Origin: Deltaproteobacteria bacterium
GTDB taxonomy: Bacteria > Desulfobacterota > Desulfuromonadia > Geobacterales > Pseudopelobacteraceae
Reading direction: 5' to 3'
Assembly: GCA_030654645.1 (NCBI GenBank)
Contig: JAURXC010000274.1
Coordinates: forward strand, 1-15,405
DNA length: 15,405 bases
Shown here: one piece after another, positions 1 to 6,936 of the stretch
Layout of the letters: each line of letters starts with the position of its first letter
Position numbering within the stretch: position 1 is the stretch's first letter
The notes under the pieces: generated by a model
What the model was told of the DNA's origin: nothing
Seen by the model: the letters and a program-made list of their open reading frames with translations, nothing else
Database searches by the model: none
Position numbers and translations under genes: made by a program

Positions 1-970
1 GCCTTCTTCCGCCATTTCTGTGGCAGACAGAGCAGGTCCGGAAGTCCTTGAATACGAAAATACCTTGGACATTACGATACAGAGTATGGCAGTCGAGACA
101 TTTTTTGCCTCTTTGTTGGACCAGCAGATGGTGTCTGGTGGGATTAAGATTTGCCCAGCCGCCACTGCCGCCGCCGATGTTTATCTGGCTGGAGGCGCCA
201 CCGTGACAGCCGATGCAGTCTTCATTGTTTCCGATATGTCCCTTGTATGGCAACTCAGCACCCGGCAAGATCTTGCCATCGCTGTTTGTGTCTAGCTGAA
301 TATTGTGCAGTGATTGTGGTGCATGGCACTGCTCACAGGATCGTATCTTGAGCCCAGCGCTGGCCTGGAAATCATGACACCATGTGCACTTGTTTGTATC
401 CTGACCCAAGCCGGTACCATGGTGGGTTTCCTTGTTGGCATAAACCAGTTCGCTGGTACCCAGGTCATTGCCCCATGAATGACAGTAGTCGCAGGCTCCC
501 TTTCCATTTATTCCTGTCCCTTCCGAAGGTCTGGGAGTTACCATGGATTCGCCATAAGTTGGGATATAGTGCCCGTCATCGCTGTTTTGAACCAGACTGC
601 CGTGACATGCGGCGCAATTGCCATTCTGTGCTGTCTGGCCAATATGGTGAACCGATGCCTGTCCGGCTATCTGGCTGTGACACTGGAAACAGTCCCTAAA
701 AGGCTCAAACTGGCAGGTTCCAGTACTGCAATCCAATTTGTGGCATGATGTGCAAAACAGATTCTTGGTAGTAATTAACTTGTGGTGCAGTTCATTTACT
801 ACATTTCCGTGACAGCCTCTACAGTCAGCCTCACTCATGTTGTTGATGGTTCTGTCCCACAGTCCCAGGTTCTGGTCGGCGGGAGGCGCCGGAACGTTTG
901 CCAGGCAAAGGACTGTGCCGAAAGTAAGCGGCATAAGCAGAATTAATATAACCAGAGAGAATATTCTCAT
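1..970 (-). CDS. Multihaem c-type cytochrome, at least 10 haems, C-terminal part beyond the window
   Basis: Reading the minus strand from ATG at 970-968 gives 323 uninterrupted codons running off the left edge. Residues 1-24 form a hydrophobic Sec signal peptide; the residue before Cys22 is Leu, so it is not a lipobox. Ten CXXCH haem-attachment motifs follow: CRGCH (50-54), CTSCH (73-77), CFQCH (94-98), CAACH, CDYCH, CTWCH, CEQCH, CIGCH, CLDCH and CSVCH (313-317). Several His-His pairs (for example 62-63) could supply distal axial ligands. Cys81 and Cys86 are outside haem motifs. The AAAGGAAT ribosome site lies a few bases upstream of the ATG. Such proteins carry electrons in the periplasm or outer envelope during metal or extracellular respiration; the exact partner cannot be told. 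I do not recognise a named Geobacter cytochrome. The cytochrome class is very secure, the role is inference. Confidence 0.93.
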   Translation of the reverse strand, partial: MRIFSLVILILLMPLTFGTVLCLANVPAPPADQNLGLWDRTINNMSEADCRGCHGNVVNELHHKLITTKNLFCTSCHKLDCSTGTCQFEPFRDCFQCHSQIAGQASVHHIGQTAQNGNCAACHGSLVQNSDDGHYIPTYGESMVTPRPSEGTGINGKGACDYCHSWGNDLGTSELVYANKETHHGTGLGQDTNKCTWCHDFQASAGLKIRSCEQCHAPQSLHNIQLDTNSDGKILPGAELPYKGHIGNNEDCIGCHGGASSQINIGGGSGGWANLNPTRHHLLVQQRGKKCLDCHTLYRNVQGIFVFKDFRTCSVCHRNGGRR

Positions 971-1089
971 ATTGGGATTCCTTTCGTTGCCAAGACTGAA
1001 AAAACACTCATATAGATGCAACTTATACTTTCGGATTGCTCAATATATCCGCTCTAAGAACATAAAGATAATACAATTAGATTAGGCTT

Positions 1090-1118
1090 AAAATACAGAT
1101 TATTCGGCGGGTTGTCAA
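1090..1118 (-). promoter_or_regulatory. Sigma-70-type promoter for the multihaem cytochrome gene
   Basis: On the minus strand a perfect -35 TTGACA (1118-1113) is followed by a 17-base spacer and TATTTT (1095-1090, four of six matches to TATAAT). Transcription would start near 1083, giving a leader of about 110 bases before the ATG at 970. It lies in the 262-base gap between the aldolase stop and the cytochrome start, so the cytochrome can be transcribed on its own. I see no clear terminator between the two genes and no recognisable riboswitch in the leader. Confidence 0.6.
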
Positions 1119-1232
1119 ATATTTATAGACGTGAAGAATCGGTGTTTGATTGAGTGGAAGATAAAATGAGTGGGTGCCGTGGCAAGTAAGCGGGATGATT
1201 ATGTGTATTATAAAAATATTACGTGGAGCAGG

Positions 1233-2420
1233 TCATGACGGATATGTGCGGGGTTTCCATCGCTCGTCGAATTTTCTGAAATATTCATGTCGGCACCAGT
1301 TTTCAACATCAACCAGTGCGTGGAACGCGTCGCTGAAATCACTCATTCCGATGCTGAATACTCCGTGACCGTAGACGATCGCCCGCCCGGATTGACCGAT
1401 CACCGGCGGAACGTTTCTGGCAATGCCACCCGCCCCGATTTCACCGGCAACGACCGGAGTATTATTCAGAAAACGGACCTTGCCGCAATCTTTCCAGCAA
1501 TTTTCGATCGTGCAGGTTTCCCTCATTTCGCACAACATACTCATAACAACGGCAAAGCGGGGATGTCCGTGCAGAATGGCGCGACATCCGGTTGTCTCAA
1601 ATATGCCACGGTGTGCCACAAGTTCACTGGAGGCCGTGATGCCGACGGTTGAGCTGTTTTCGAAGGGAACCGGATCAATACAGCCCGGGAGTTCGTCCAG
1701 GCTGGAAGCGGTCTGTGATATGTAGATCAGGTCGTTATCCGAATAAGATATGTTTCCGAAGAAAGAGTCCACCAGACCCCTCTGAACGGTATAGCGACCA
1801 ACCGTGGCAATCTCGTCCAGTATAATGGTTTTGTCGCTGAAAGGCCCTTTCCTGAAAACAAGGCCCTGCGCCGAAAGAGTGGTAAGCCATTCTCTGCGAA
1901 AATTTTCAAAAGCATTTTCCTCTTCCGGCAGTATGAAGCCGGATTCAAGGACATCTTCCAGGTACTTGATATAGGTTGAGTGGAAAACCGAAGACCAGTT
2001 TATGTAGGCCTGCTCTACCGTTAGTGCTCCGTTTGCAATGATTCCGAGCCCTTCAACAATTACTCCCTTGCGGCTGCCTAATTTTTCGGCAATGACGCCG
2101 GCCGGATCAATGCCAAGATCGGATTCTCTCAGGATTGGAATGTCGTGCAGAAATGTTCTTGTCTCAGTGTCACGGGGAACAATCATCTGCTGGCCCGCCG
2201 CTGCCCTTCTAACTAGAAATTCCGCAAATGGCAGGTAAGGGCGGGCTATTGCCAGAGCCAGACAATTCAGGTGGGAGAGGATGTCGGAGGCCAGTGATGC
2301 AAAAGATTTTTCTCCGCTGGATATCATGACATCATCCTGGGCAGCAAAGGCAATCAAACCGGAAGCTGCAGCTCGGTCGGCAATCAACTTGTCAGTGTAC
2401 TTGTTGATCTGATCAAGCAT
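1233..2420 (-). CDS. Two-domain class II aldolase/adducin-like protein
   Basis: 395 residues, about twice the size of a single class II aldolase domain. The C-terminal half (about 180-395) looks like a complete domain: a GNISY segment near 222-226, Glu266 in SSELVAH, the zinc-ligand pair His284/His286 in LHGHP, and His352 in YGHGVF. These match the catalytic Glu and three zinc His of fuculose/ribulose-phosphate-type aldolases and epimerases. The N-terminal half (1-160) keeps a similar ending (VEGLGIIANG, 122-131) but has no HxH pair, so it looks like a degenerate duplicate. The family cleaves or epimerises phosphorylated sugars; the substrate here is unknown. The start codon overlaps the stop of the M23 peptidase gene upstream (ATGA at 2423-2420 region), so the two are probably translated together. 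Confidence 0.75.
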   Translation of the reverse strand: MLDQINKYTDKLIADRAAASGLIAFAAQDDVMISSGEKSFASLASDILSHLNCLALAIARPYLPFAEFLVRRAAAGQQMIVPRDTETRTFLHDIPILRESDLGIDPAGVIAEKLGSRKGVIVEGLGIIANGALTVEQAYINWSSVFHSTYIKYLEDVLESGFILPEEENAFENFRREWLTTLSAQGLVFRKGPFSDKTIILDEIATVGRYTVQRGLVDSFFGNISYSDNDLIYISQTASSLDELPGCIDPVPFENSSTVGITASSELVAHRGIFETTGCRAILHGHPRFAVVMSMLCEMRETCTIENCWKDCGKVRFLNNTPVVAGEIGAGGIARNVPPVIGQSGRAIVYGHGVFSIGMSDFSDAFHALVDVENWCRHEYFRKFDERWKPRTYPS

Positions 2421-3238
2421 CAGGGGATGTTGGTGAACAGGATTGAACCGTCCGACAGGGTCTCACTGCGGAAACGGGGAGCACGCTGGTTTTTTGCAAC
2501 CAGGGTCGCTTTGGGGATTGTCATGTTGCTGCCGGGCAGAAATGCCGCGGTGATGTTGGCTCCGGACTGCCAGGCTTCAAAGTGCAGGTGCGGACCGGTC
2601 GATCTGCCGGTTGAGCCGGATAAGGCCAGTACGGATGCCGGTGTAACCGCCTGTCCCTGGGTTACCATCAAATTGCTGTTGTGTGCATAGAGCGTGACGA
2701 CACCGTTGTCATGCTCAACTAGAACCGTATTGCCGTAACCTGACCGACTTCCGGAATATACGACCACTCCTGCGGCTATCGGTTTGACTGGAGTACCGGT
2801 TGGGATGGCAATGTCGATTCCGTTGTGCTGACGCCATACGCCGTCGATCGGATCGATACGCATTCCGACTTTGGATGTGATACTTCCGCCCACATCCGGC
2901 AGGCGCGCTTCGAAGGAATTATTGGTGGTTTCGCCAGGAACAAGAGTGGCGGTAACTGCTCTCTCAACTACTTCATTGAGGGAAATATTGTGTATTTTTT
3001 GCTGTTTGGAACCTTTACGGCGTTTTGATGAAGAAATGGAATGATCCTTGATGACAACCTTGGCCTCTTTAGAGTTCGGAGTGTCCGTGAATGTCTCAAC
3101 TCCATCGACGGTGACAAAGCGGTAGATATCGGCCTGTGCCAAGGAAAAACTGAAAAAGACCATTAATACGGTTGTCAGTGATGAGACCCGTATTAAGGTT
3201 TGAAAATATATACTGGTAGGTTTTGAGGTATATTTCAT
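2420..3238 (-). CDS. Secreted M23 (LytM-type) peptidase with N-terminal DUF4124
   Basis: 272 residues. Residues 1-36 are a long signal peptide ending AQA, with likely cleavage before Asp37. DUF4124 follows at 37-64 (IYRFVTVDGVETFTD). Residues 70-110 are a basic, flexible linker. The M23 domain covers about 120-235, with all zinc and catalytic positions: His138 and Asp142 (HNGID), His186 (LYAH) and His217/His219 (GPHLHFE). Members are zinc endopeptidases that cut peptidoglycan cross-links or act as LytM factors in the periplasm; with an intact site this one is probably active. The tail (SDGSILFTNIP, 262-272) echoes the DUF4124 motif. It is the first gene of a two-gene unit with the aldolase-like protein and is divergent from the PilZ gene. 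Confidence 0.88.
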   Translation of the reverse strand: MKYTSKPTSIYFQTLIRVSSLTTVLMVFFSFSLAQADIYRFVTVDGVETFTDTPNSKEAKVVIKDHSISSSKRRKGSKQQKIHNISLNEVVERAVTATLVPGETTNNSFEARLPDVGGSITSKVGMRIDPIDGVWRQHNGIDIAIPTGTPVKPIAAGVVVYSGSRSGYGNTVLVEHDNGVVTLYAHNSNLMVTQGQAVTPASVLALSGSTGRSTGPHLHFEAWQSGANITAAFLPGSNMTIPKATLVAKNQRAPRFRSETLSDGSILFTNIP

Positions 3239-3337
3239 TGTGCTTGTCGTCCGGGAAAATATCTGATAGTAAATCAGTTTCTCAATATACTGTATTTGAA
3301 GAAATAATTCAATTAATCATATTCTGGGGTACACGGA

Positions 3338-4051
3338 GTGTTTCAATACTACGATAAAGCTGTCAGAGGCACCGAGAATGAAGACAAAATGGTCATTCTC
3401 CAGTTCCTTTCCGGGATGATAGGGCAAACTTTTTCTTTTTTGAATTATTACAAGGAAATGCCGGTTTCCTACGATGCGACTCTGTTAAGTGTAGAGAATG
3501 AAATGGCCGAATTCGCGATACATGAGTATCAGGCCAAGGTAATCAGTCTTGAGCGCAAGGCGTTGATTTATTCCCATGCCAAAAGCCCTTTTAGTGAAGA
3601 CATGATTGGTGAGGCTTTTTATGTAAACTCCACGAGGAAGCGGGCCATTCTGTGTAATTTTGCCTATGCCCGCATCCGCTCCGATATGCGTCGTTTTGTC
3701 AGGGTGCAGCTTGACCGACCGGTCGAGGTCGATCTAGTATTTGAAGACGACATCCTTAAAGGTAATGTAAAGGATATATCGCTGGGAGGGGCTGCCATGA
3801 GCGCCATGTCTTCGGAACTGCTGGTACCCGGCAGAAATGTTGGGCTGCTTCTCAAGTTACCGGATTCGCAGACTAATTCAGTGGTTGAGGTGGAGGCGGA
3901 GGCCACTGTTGTCAAGGTGGTCGGCGAGAACGCTCCGTTTACCTGTATTATTGAAATTCATTCTGATAAACATTCTCAGCAACAGATCGCACATTATATC
4001 AATCAGCGCCAGGTAGAGATCATCAGGGAGTTGAAAGATATCAATTCTTGA
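3338..4051 (+). CDS. PilZ-domain c-di-GMP-binding protein with a YcgR-like two-domain layout
   Basis: 237 residues from a GTG at 3338, with GGGG at 3326-3329 as the likely ribosome site. An ATG at codon 18 is an alternative start. Residues 1-110 form a beta-rich N-terminal domain of the kind found in YcgR-like proteins. The PilZ domain starts at about 115, with the c-di-GMP motifs RxxxR (Arg118 to Arg122) and DxSxxG (Asp146, Ser148, Gly151) both intact, so binding is expected. Such proteins pass the c-di-GMP signal to motility, pili or polysaccharide machinery; the target is not visible here. It is followed by the nitrogen-regulated glnB promoter and is probably transcribed alone. Confidence 0.88.
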   Translation: MFQYYDKAVRGTENEDKMVILQFLSGMIGQTFSFLNYYKEMPVSYDATLLSVENEMAEFAIHEYQAKVISLERKALIYSHAKSPFSEDMIGEAFYVNSTRKRAILCNFAYARIRSDMRRFVRVQLDRPVEVDLVFEDDILKGNVKDISLGGAAMSAMSSELLVPGRNVGLLLKLPDSQTNSVVEVEAEATVVKVVGENAPFTCIIEIHSDKHSQQQIAHYINQRQVEIIRELKDINS

Positions 4052-4108
4052 AAGTATTATTTTGTGACTGTTTGTTAGGCATTGGTGATTTTGTCTGATT
4101 AAATGTTA

Positions 4109-4126
4109 TGCACTGATTCGGGTGCC
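4109..4126. promoter_or_regulatory. Candidate enhancer-binding-protein site upstream of glnB
   Basis: TGCAC and GTGCC form an imperfect inverted repeat with an 8-base centre, about 70 bases upstream of the -24 element. It resembles the NtrC operator (TGCAC, 7 bases, GTGCA) but has one mismatch and one extra central base. A sigma-54 promoter needs an activator bound upstream, which is the main reason to list it. Geobacter relatives use their own NtrC-type activators, whose exact motif I cannot check. Confidence 0.3.
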
Positions 4127-4194
4127 AGATGCTTAATGAGCTTGCCAATATCATGTATCTATTTAAAATTAATGGCATGATTTTGTAAATTTAG

Positions 4195-4212
4195 TTGGCA
4201 AGGGGTTTGCAA
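4195..4212 (+). promoter_or_regulatory. Sigma-54 (RpoN) -24/-12 promoter of glnB-glnA
   Basis: TTGGCA (4195-4200) and TTTGCAA (4206-4212) place the invariant GG (4197-4198) and GC (4209-4210) exactly ten bases apart, the sigma-54 spacing. Transcription would begin near 4221, leaving a leader of about 88 bases before the glnB GTG. Control of PII and glutamine synthetase by nitrogen status through sigma-54 is well established, so site and context agree. Confidence 0.85.
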
Positions 4213-4242
4213 ATAAAGTTGTAAAACATGTGCGTATTGCGC

Positions 4243-4270
4243 TTGCTTTTTGTTTTATAATTCATATAAT
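4243..4270 (+). promoter_or_regulatory. Possible second, sigma-70-type promoter of glnB-glnA
   Basis: A perfect -10 TATAAT (4265-4270) has a weak -35 TTGCTT (4243-4248) at 16 bases. Another TATAAT lies at 4256-4261 without a usable -35. If used, transcription would begin near 4277, just upstream of the glnB ribosome site. Paired housekeeping and nitrogen-responsive promoters are known for glnA in enteric bacteria. The region is AT-rich, so a chance match is possible. Confidence 0.35.
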
Positions 4271-4308
4271 TCCTGCTCTCACAATTTATGTATCGGGAGG
4301 GTAAAGTC

Positions 4309-4647
4309 GTGAAAAAAGTCGATGCCATCATAAAGCCGTTCAAGCTGGACGAAGTCAAGGAAGCTCTGAATGAAATAGGCATTCAGGGTATTACAATCAG
4401 TGAAGTCAAGGGATTTGGCCGGCAGAAAGGCCATACCGAGCTGTATCGCGGTGCCGAGTATGTGGTCGATTTTATCCCTAAGATTAAAATTGAAATAATT
4501 GTATCCGATTCGATTCTGCCACAAGTGGTTGAAGCTATTGAGAAATCAGCGAAGACCGGTCGGATTGGCGATGGTAAGATATTTGTTACCAATGTAGAAG
4601 AAGTAATTCGCATCAGAACGGGTGAAGCCGGCGAAGATGCACTATAG
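4309..4647 (+). CDS. glnB: Nitrogen regulatory protein PII
   Basis: 112 residues, the standard PII length. The GTG at 4309 is chosen because GGGAGG (4295-4300) sits 8 bases upstream and the protein then begins (V/M)KKVDAIIKPFKLDEV, as in enteric GlnB. The in-frame ATG at 4288 lies before that ribosome site and would add seven foreign residues. The T-loop GRQKGHTELYRGAEY carries Tyr51, the uridylylation site, and the B-loop TGRIGDGKIFV and the C-terminal IRIRTGE are intact. PII senses 2-oxoglutarate and ATP/ADP and controls glutamine synthetase adenylylation and nitrogen gene expression. It lies 36 bases before glnA behind a sigma-54 promoter. The glnA linkage favours GlnB over the amtB-linked paralogue GlnK, although sequence alone does not separate them well. 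Confidence 0.96.
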   Translation: MKKVDAIIKPFKLDEVKEALNEIGIQGITISEVKGFGRQKGHTELYRGAEYVVDFIPKIKIEIIVSDSILPQVVEAIEKSAKTGRIGDGKIFVTNVEEVIRIRTGEAGEDAL

Positions 4648-4683
4648 TAATTATTGTATAACATACCCTGAAAGGAGCAACTG

Positions 4684-6096
4684 ATGACCCCGAAGCAAGT
4701 AGTAGATTTTGCCAAAGAAAATGGCGCACTGATGGTTGATTTCAAATTTATGGACTTTGTAGGTATCTGGCAGCATTTTTCCGTGCCGATGAGTGAATTC
4801 AGTGAAGATACCTTTGAAGAGGGACAGGGCTTTGACGGTTCTTCCATCCGTGGCTGGCAGCCGATCCACGCATCTGACATGATTATTGTCCCTGATCCGA
4901 AAACTGCCAAAATTGACCCTTTCGTTGCTGTGCCGACCCTGTCACTGATCTGCAACATCTTTGACCCGATCACCAAGGAAGGTTATACCCGCGATCCGCG
5001 TAACATCGCCATTAAGGCCGAAGCCTATCTCAAGTCAACCGGAATCGGCGATACCGCCTTCTTCGGACCTGAAGCTGAATTTTTCATCTTTGACGATGTA
5101 CGTTACGATTCCAGTGCCAACCAGTCCTTCTACGCTGTTGACTCCTCCGAAGGCGCCTGGAACACCGGCCGTGAAGAGTTCCCCAACCTGGGCTACAAGC
5201 CGCGTCACAAGGAAGGCTATTTCCCGGTTTCCCCGACTGATTCCCAGAACGATCTCCGTAACGAGATGGTTCTTGAACTTCAGAAGGTTGGCATCCGTGT
5301 TGAATGTCAGCATCATGAGGTTGCTACCGGTGGTCAGGCCGAGATCGATATGCGTTTCAACTCACTGGTTGATATGGCCGACGATCTGCAGTGGTTCAAG
5401 TATGTCGTAAAAAATGTTGCCAATCGCAACGGCAAGACCGCAACATTTATGCCCAAGCCGCTTTACGGAGACAACGGCTCCGGGATGCACTGCCACCAGT
5501 CCATCTGGAAAGACGGTGTCAACCTTTTCGCTGGTGACAAATACGGCGGACTCTCCCAACAGGCACTCTGGTACATCGGTGGTATCATCAAACACGCCAA
5601 GGCCCTCTGTGCCTTCACCAACCCGACCACCAACTCTTACAAGCGTCTGGTGCCGGGTTTTGAAGCACCGGTTAACATGGCTTATTCGGCACGTAACCGT
5701 TCTGCCGCTCTCCGCATTCCGATGTTCTCCAACAACCCCAAATCCAAGCGAGTCGAATATCGTACACCCGACCCCTCCTGCAACGGCTACCTGGCTTTTG
5801 CAGCAATGTTGATGGCCGGACTTGACGGTATCGAGAACAAGATTGATCCGGGTCAACCGCTGGACAAGGATATTTACGGACTTTCACCAGAAGAACTCAA
5901 GGATATCCCATCCGCTCCGGGTACCCTGGAAGAGGCTCTCAAATGCCTTGCCGATGATTACGAGTTCCTGCTCAAGGGCGACGTTTTCACACCGGACGTC
6001 ATCGAGAAGTGGATCGAGTACAAAACCGAAGCCGAAGTGAACCCGGTCCGTATGCGTCCGGTACCGCTGGAGTTCGAACTGTATTACGATATCTAA
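4684..6096 (+). CDS. glnA: Glutamine synthetase, type I (dodecameric)
   Basis: 470 residues, full length for GSI. It makes glutamine from glutamate, ammonia and ATP in the cytoplasm. Visible family motifs are GFDGSSIRGW (49-58, latch Asp51), FFGPEAEFFIFD (metal ligands), the GSGMHCHQS segment with the ATP-site His, NPTTNSYKRLVPGFEAP (catalytic flap Glu), NRSAALRIP, and DIYGLSPEE. The last holds Tyr398, equivalent to the adenylylated Tyr397 of the E. coli enzyme, so this is a GSI-beta form probably regulated by GlnE adenylylation under PII control. The ribosome site AAAGGAG (4671-4677) is 6 bases before the ATG. It shares the promoters in front of glnB and ends in an intrinsic terminator. Confidence 0.98.
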   Translation: MTPKQVVDFAKENGALMVDFKFMDFVGIWQHFSVPMSEFSEDTFEEGQGFDGSSIRGWQPIHASDMIIVPDPKTAKIDPFVAVPTLSLICNIFDPITKEGYTRDPRNIAIKAEAYLKSTGIGDTAFFGPEAEFFIFDDVRYDSSANQSFYAVDSSEGAWNTGREEFPNLGYKPRHKEGYFPVSPTDSQNDLRNEMVLELQKVGIRVECQHHEVATGGQAEIDMRFNSLVDMADDLQWFKYVVKNVANRNGKTATFMPKPLYGDNGSGMHCHQSIWKDGVNLFAGDKYGGLSQQALWYIGGIIKHAKALCAFTNPTTNSYKRLVPGFEAPVNMAYSARNRSAALRIPMFSNNPKSKRVEYRTPDPSCNGYLAFAAMLMAGLDGIENKIDPGQPLDKDIYGLSPEELKDIPSAPGTLEEALKCLADDYEFLLKGDVFTPDVIEKWIEYKTEAEVNPVRMRPVPLEFELYYDI

Positions 6097-6119
6097 ACTG
6101 TTTTGACAGGTTTTATGAG

Positions 6120-6149
6120 GAGGGCGGGAGATATCCCGCCCTCTTTGTA
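6120..6149 (+). terminator. Intrinsic terminator of the glnB-glnA operon
   Basis: A perfect 10-bp GC-rich stem, GAGGGCGGGA (6120-6129) with TCCCGCCCTC (6134-6143), has a 4-base loop and is followed by the T-rich tract TTTGTATTT. It begins 23 bases after the glnA stop codon. Confidence 0.93.
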
Positions 6150-6162
6150 TTTGTGGCCTTGA

Positions 6163-6192
6163 TTGACTTTGCCGGTTTACTCATGGTAGATA
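6163..6192 (+). promoter_or_regulatory. Possible promoter for the M50/M29 gene group
   Basis: TTGACT (6163-6168, five of six) precedes an 18-base spacer and TAGATA (6187-6192, three of six). Its position just after the glnA terminator and before the next gene is right, but the -10 is poor and sits in a short TAGA repeat. Confidence 0.33.
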
Positions 6193-6226
6193 GATAGATC
6201 GTATTTTGTGAAAAAAGAGGATCTGC

Positions 6227-6907
6227 ATGGAAGATTTCTTCCTAAAACTTTCAGTAATGCTTGTACCAGGTATGCTTGCTATCGTCTGTCATGAAGTATC
6301 ACACGGATACATTGCCTGGCGCTTTGGTGACCCGACCGCGCGCATGCTTGGCCGACTAACGCTCAACCCCATCAAACACATTGATATTATTGGAACCCTG
6401 ATGATATTCTTCATAGGTATCGGATGGGCCAAACCGGTGCCGGTTACGTATGAGAATCTCAGGAATCCCAAAAGGGACATGATCTGGGTTGCCGCAGCCG
6501 GGCCGATCACCAATATTCTGCTGGCGACTGTTTCTGCTTTTCTTCTGCGTGGCATAGTCGCAATCGGCAATCCGGCCGCATCCGCATCTCCGGTTTCAAT
6601 GCTGGTTGAACCGTTGGTGATGATGCTCTCCTTTTCGGTTTATATTAATCTGCTTCTGGCCATATTCAATATGATTCCGGTGCCGCCTCTGGACGGGGGG
6701 CGCGTGCTGATGGGACTTTTGCCGTACCGCCATGCCGCTTATGTGAGTCGCATTGAGCCGTACGGAATGATTATCATCATCGTGCTGGTATTTTTTACGA
6801 ACCTTTTTTCATATGTGATTTCTCCGGTTCTTAATTTGGGCGTGCACCTGCTGGCCGGTCCCCAGAGCGGCTTGGTGCTGGGTGTCACACGTCTGATGAT
6901 GCACTGA
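6227..6907 (+). CDS. Membrane-embedded M50 (site-2-type) metalloprotease
   Basis: 226 residues, a compact member with about five to six membrane segments and no PDZ domain. The zinc motif HEVSH (His22, Glu23, His26) is in the first hydrophobic segment, and the second motif NMIPVPPLDGGR (Asn148, Asp156) supplies the third ligand, so the active site is intact. AAGPITN (90-96) is a conserved family segment. Site-2-type proteases cut substrates within the membrane, often anti-sigma factors or transcription-factor precursors; no such substrate gene is visible here. AGAGGA (6216-6221) is the ribosome site. It is followed after 29 bases by the M29 aminopeptidase and is probably co-transcribed with it. 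Confidence 0.9.
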   Translation: MEDFFLKLSVMLVPGMLAIVCHEVSHGYIAWRFGDPTARMLGRLTLNPIKHIDIIGTLMIFFIGIGWAKPVPVTYENLRNPKRDMIWVAAAGPITNILLATVSAFLLRGIVAIGNPAASASPVSMLVEPLVMMLSFSVYINLLLAIFNMIPVPPLDGGRVLMGLLPYRHAAYVSRIEPYGMIIIIVLVFFTNLFSYVISPVLNLGVHLLAGPQSGLVLGVTRLMMH

Positions 6908-6936
6908 GTATGGACTCGCTCCAAAAGGATTAATCA

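Noticed and set aside
20..748. Plus-strand open frames in the first 750 bases
   Set aside because: They are antisense shadows of the cytochrome gene, whose repeated CXXCH motifs on the minus strand are unambiguous.
971..1083. Possible GEMM-type (c-di-GMP/cGAMP) riboswitch in the cytochrome leader
   Set aside because: Geobacter cytochrome genes often have one, but the leader lacks the conserved GEMM core and tetraloop-receptor elements; only a weak 5-bp CGGAT/ATCCG stem is visible.
3295..3330. Sigma-70 promoter for the PilZ gene (TTTGAA, 17 bases, CATATT)
   Set aside because: Both boxes match poorly, the region is AT-rich and the start site would fall almost on the ribosome site.
4222..4308. 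Possible attenuator or ANTAR-controlled hairpin in the glnB leader (GCG...CGC followed by T-rich sequence)
   Set aside because: The stem is only about three base pairs and there is no pair of hexaloop hairpins; too weak to support.
4288..4308. Upstream ATG start for PII
   Set aside because: The GGGAGG ribosome site lies downstream of it, and the GTG at 4309 gives the standard 112-residue protein with Tyr51 in place.
5362..5856. Long minus-strand open frame inside glnA
   Set aside because: Antisense shadow of a highly conserved gene; no recognisable domain or ribosome site.
6187..6199. TAGA tandem repeat
   Set aside because: Only about three copies of a 4-base unit; too short to treat as a functional or variable repeat.
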